The notes under the pieces: model-generated
Database searches by the model: none
Seen by the model: only the letters and a program-made list of their open reading frames with translations
Told to the model about the DNA's origin: nothing
Position numbers and translations under genes: made by a program
Assembly: GCA_026996955.1 (NCBI GenBank)
Contig: JALWJV010000082.1
Coordinates: 1 to 6,617 of the forward strand
Length of the DNA stretch: 6,617 bases
DNA from: Deltaproteobacteria bacterium
Lineage (GTDB): Bacteria > Desulfobacterota > Dissulfuribacteria > Dissulfuribacterales > QOAL01
Reading direction: 5' to 3'
Shown: piece by piece, positions 6,153-6,617 of the stretch
Numbering within the stretch: the stretch's first letter is position 1
Layout of the letters: every line of letters starts with the position of its first letter

Positions 6153-6617
6153 ATGGAACAGACTAATATTGCAGTCTCCCTCCCAGACAACCTGCTCTTT
6201 CCAGGTACGGTAATGGCAGGAAACAGCAAAGAAACAAAAAAGCCCGCTTCAAAAAAGACTGCAACAGCCAAAACCAAAAAGGCAAGCCGGGCAAAAAAAC
6301 CACATAAAGTCACAAAACTATCCGAGATACCGGCAACCGCAATCTGTGGAAATGACATTACCTCATCTGTACTCTATGTCTCTGCCCTGTCCATAATTTC
6401 AGCAGGACAGTATGCATGGGTTGCCCTGCTTATTGTAGCATTTGTGCTCTACCTGTTCAGGAAGATTTATGGGGAGGTTGTTGGAGCACTGCCCCTTAAT
6501 GGTGGCGCATATAACGCCCTTCTGAACACCACCAGCAAGTCAATAGCATCCCTTGCTGCCACCCTGACACTGCTCTCATACATGGCCACAGCGGTAATCT
6601 CAGCATCCGAGGCAATG
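6153..6617 (+). CDS. APC-superfamily amino-acid permease, C-terminus cut by window edge, with a lysine-rich N-terminal tail
   Basis: From the ATG at 6153 the frame stays open for 155 codons to the right edge. Residues 1-25 are neutral. Residues 26-55 form a lysine/alanine/threonine-rich tail with 13 K or R in 30 positions. Membrane segments then begin near 60: SSVLYVSALSIISAG (71-85), AWVALLIVAFVLYLF (88-102), and about 128-150. The block RKIYGEVVGALPLNGGAY (103-120), followed by NTTSKS, is characteristic of APC amino-acid permeases, as is LLSYMATAVISASEA (140-154). These are integral inner-membrane secondary transporters, usually with 12 helices, so only about the first quarter to third is seen. 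The substrate cannot be told. The gene begins 2 bases after the yedF stop; AGGG at 6142-6145 serves as a ribosome site 7 bases before the ATG. A second in-frame ATG (residue 21, 6213) would shorten the lead but keep the basic tail. Confidence 0.85.
   Translation, partial: MEQTNIAVSLPDNLLFPGTVMAGNSKETKKPASKKTATAKTKKASRAKKPHKVTKLSEIPATAICGNDITSSVLYVSALSIISAGQYAWVALLIVAFVLYLFRKIYGEVVGALPLNGGAYNALLNTTSKSIASLAATLTLLSYMATAVISASEAM

Overview
The window shows an ordinary stretch of a bacterial chromosome. It is densely coded and of moderate G+C, with no mobile element, CRISPR array, rRNA or tRNA that I can see. There are six protein genes in two divergent groups separated by one 124-base regulatory gap (1844-1967). 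The gene set suggests a Gram-negative anaerobe, perhaps a Desulfobacterota-type (deltaproteobacterial) lineage: a compact FtsK with a gamma domain, a tRNA-hydroxylation-type U32 protein, and YedF, which is linked to selenium metabolism. That placement is inference from gene content and protein style, not from a search.

Minus strand (1843 down to the left edge): an M20-family amidohydrolase of the hippurate/N-acyl-amino-acid hydrolase type is followed after only 9 bases by a YbdK-family carboxylate-amine ligase. The ligase runs off the left edge, with 212 codons visible. One enzyme hydrolyses amide bonds and the other forms them, so they may share a small-peptide or amino-acid-conjugate pathway.

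Middle gap (1844-1967): a good sigma-70-like promoter faces ftsK (TTGAAA, 17-base spacer, GATAAT). The predicted ftsK leader carries a small perfect inverted repeat flanked by two copies of CCAAACTTA. A weaker candidate promoter faces the amidohydrolase gene.

Plus strand (1968 to the right edge): ftsK (DNA translocase, TTG start), a U32/TrhP-type protein overlapping the end of ftsK, yedF after a 60-base gap, and an APC-family amino-acid permease 2 bases after yedF and cut by the right edge. The tight spacing suggests one transcript, although the functions are mixed: chromosome segregation, tRNA wobble-uridine hydroxylation, sulfur/selenium handling and transport.

I do not see a clearly new biological system. 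The points most worth a second look are the two competing starts of the U32 gene inside ftsK, the repeat and hairpin arrangement in the ftsK leader, the histone-H1-like lysine-rich tail on the permease, the trhP-yedF pairing, and the ligase-hydrolase pair.
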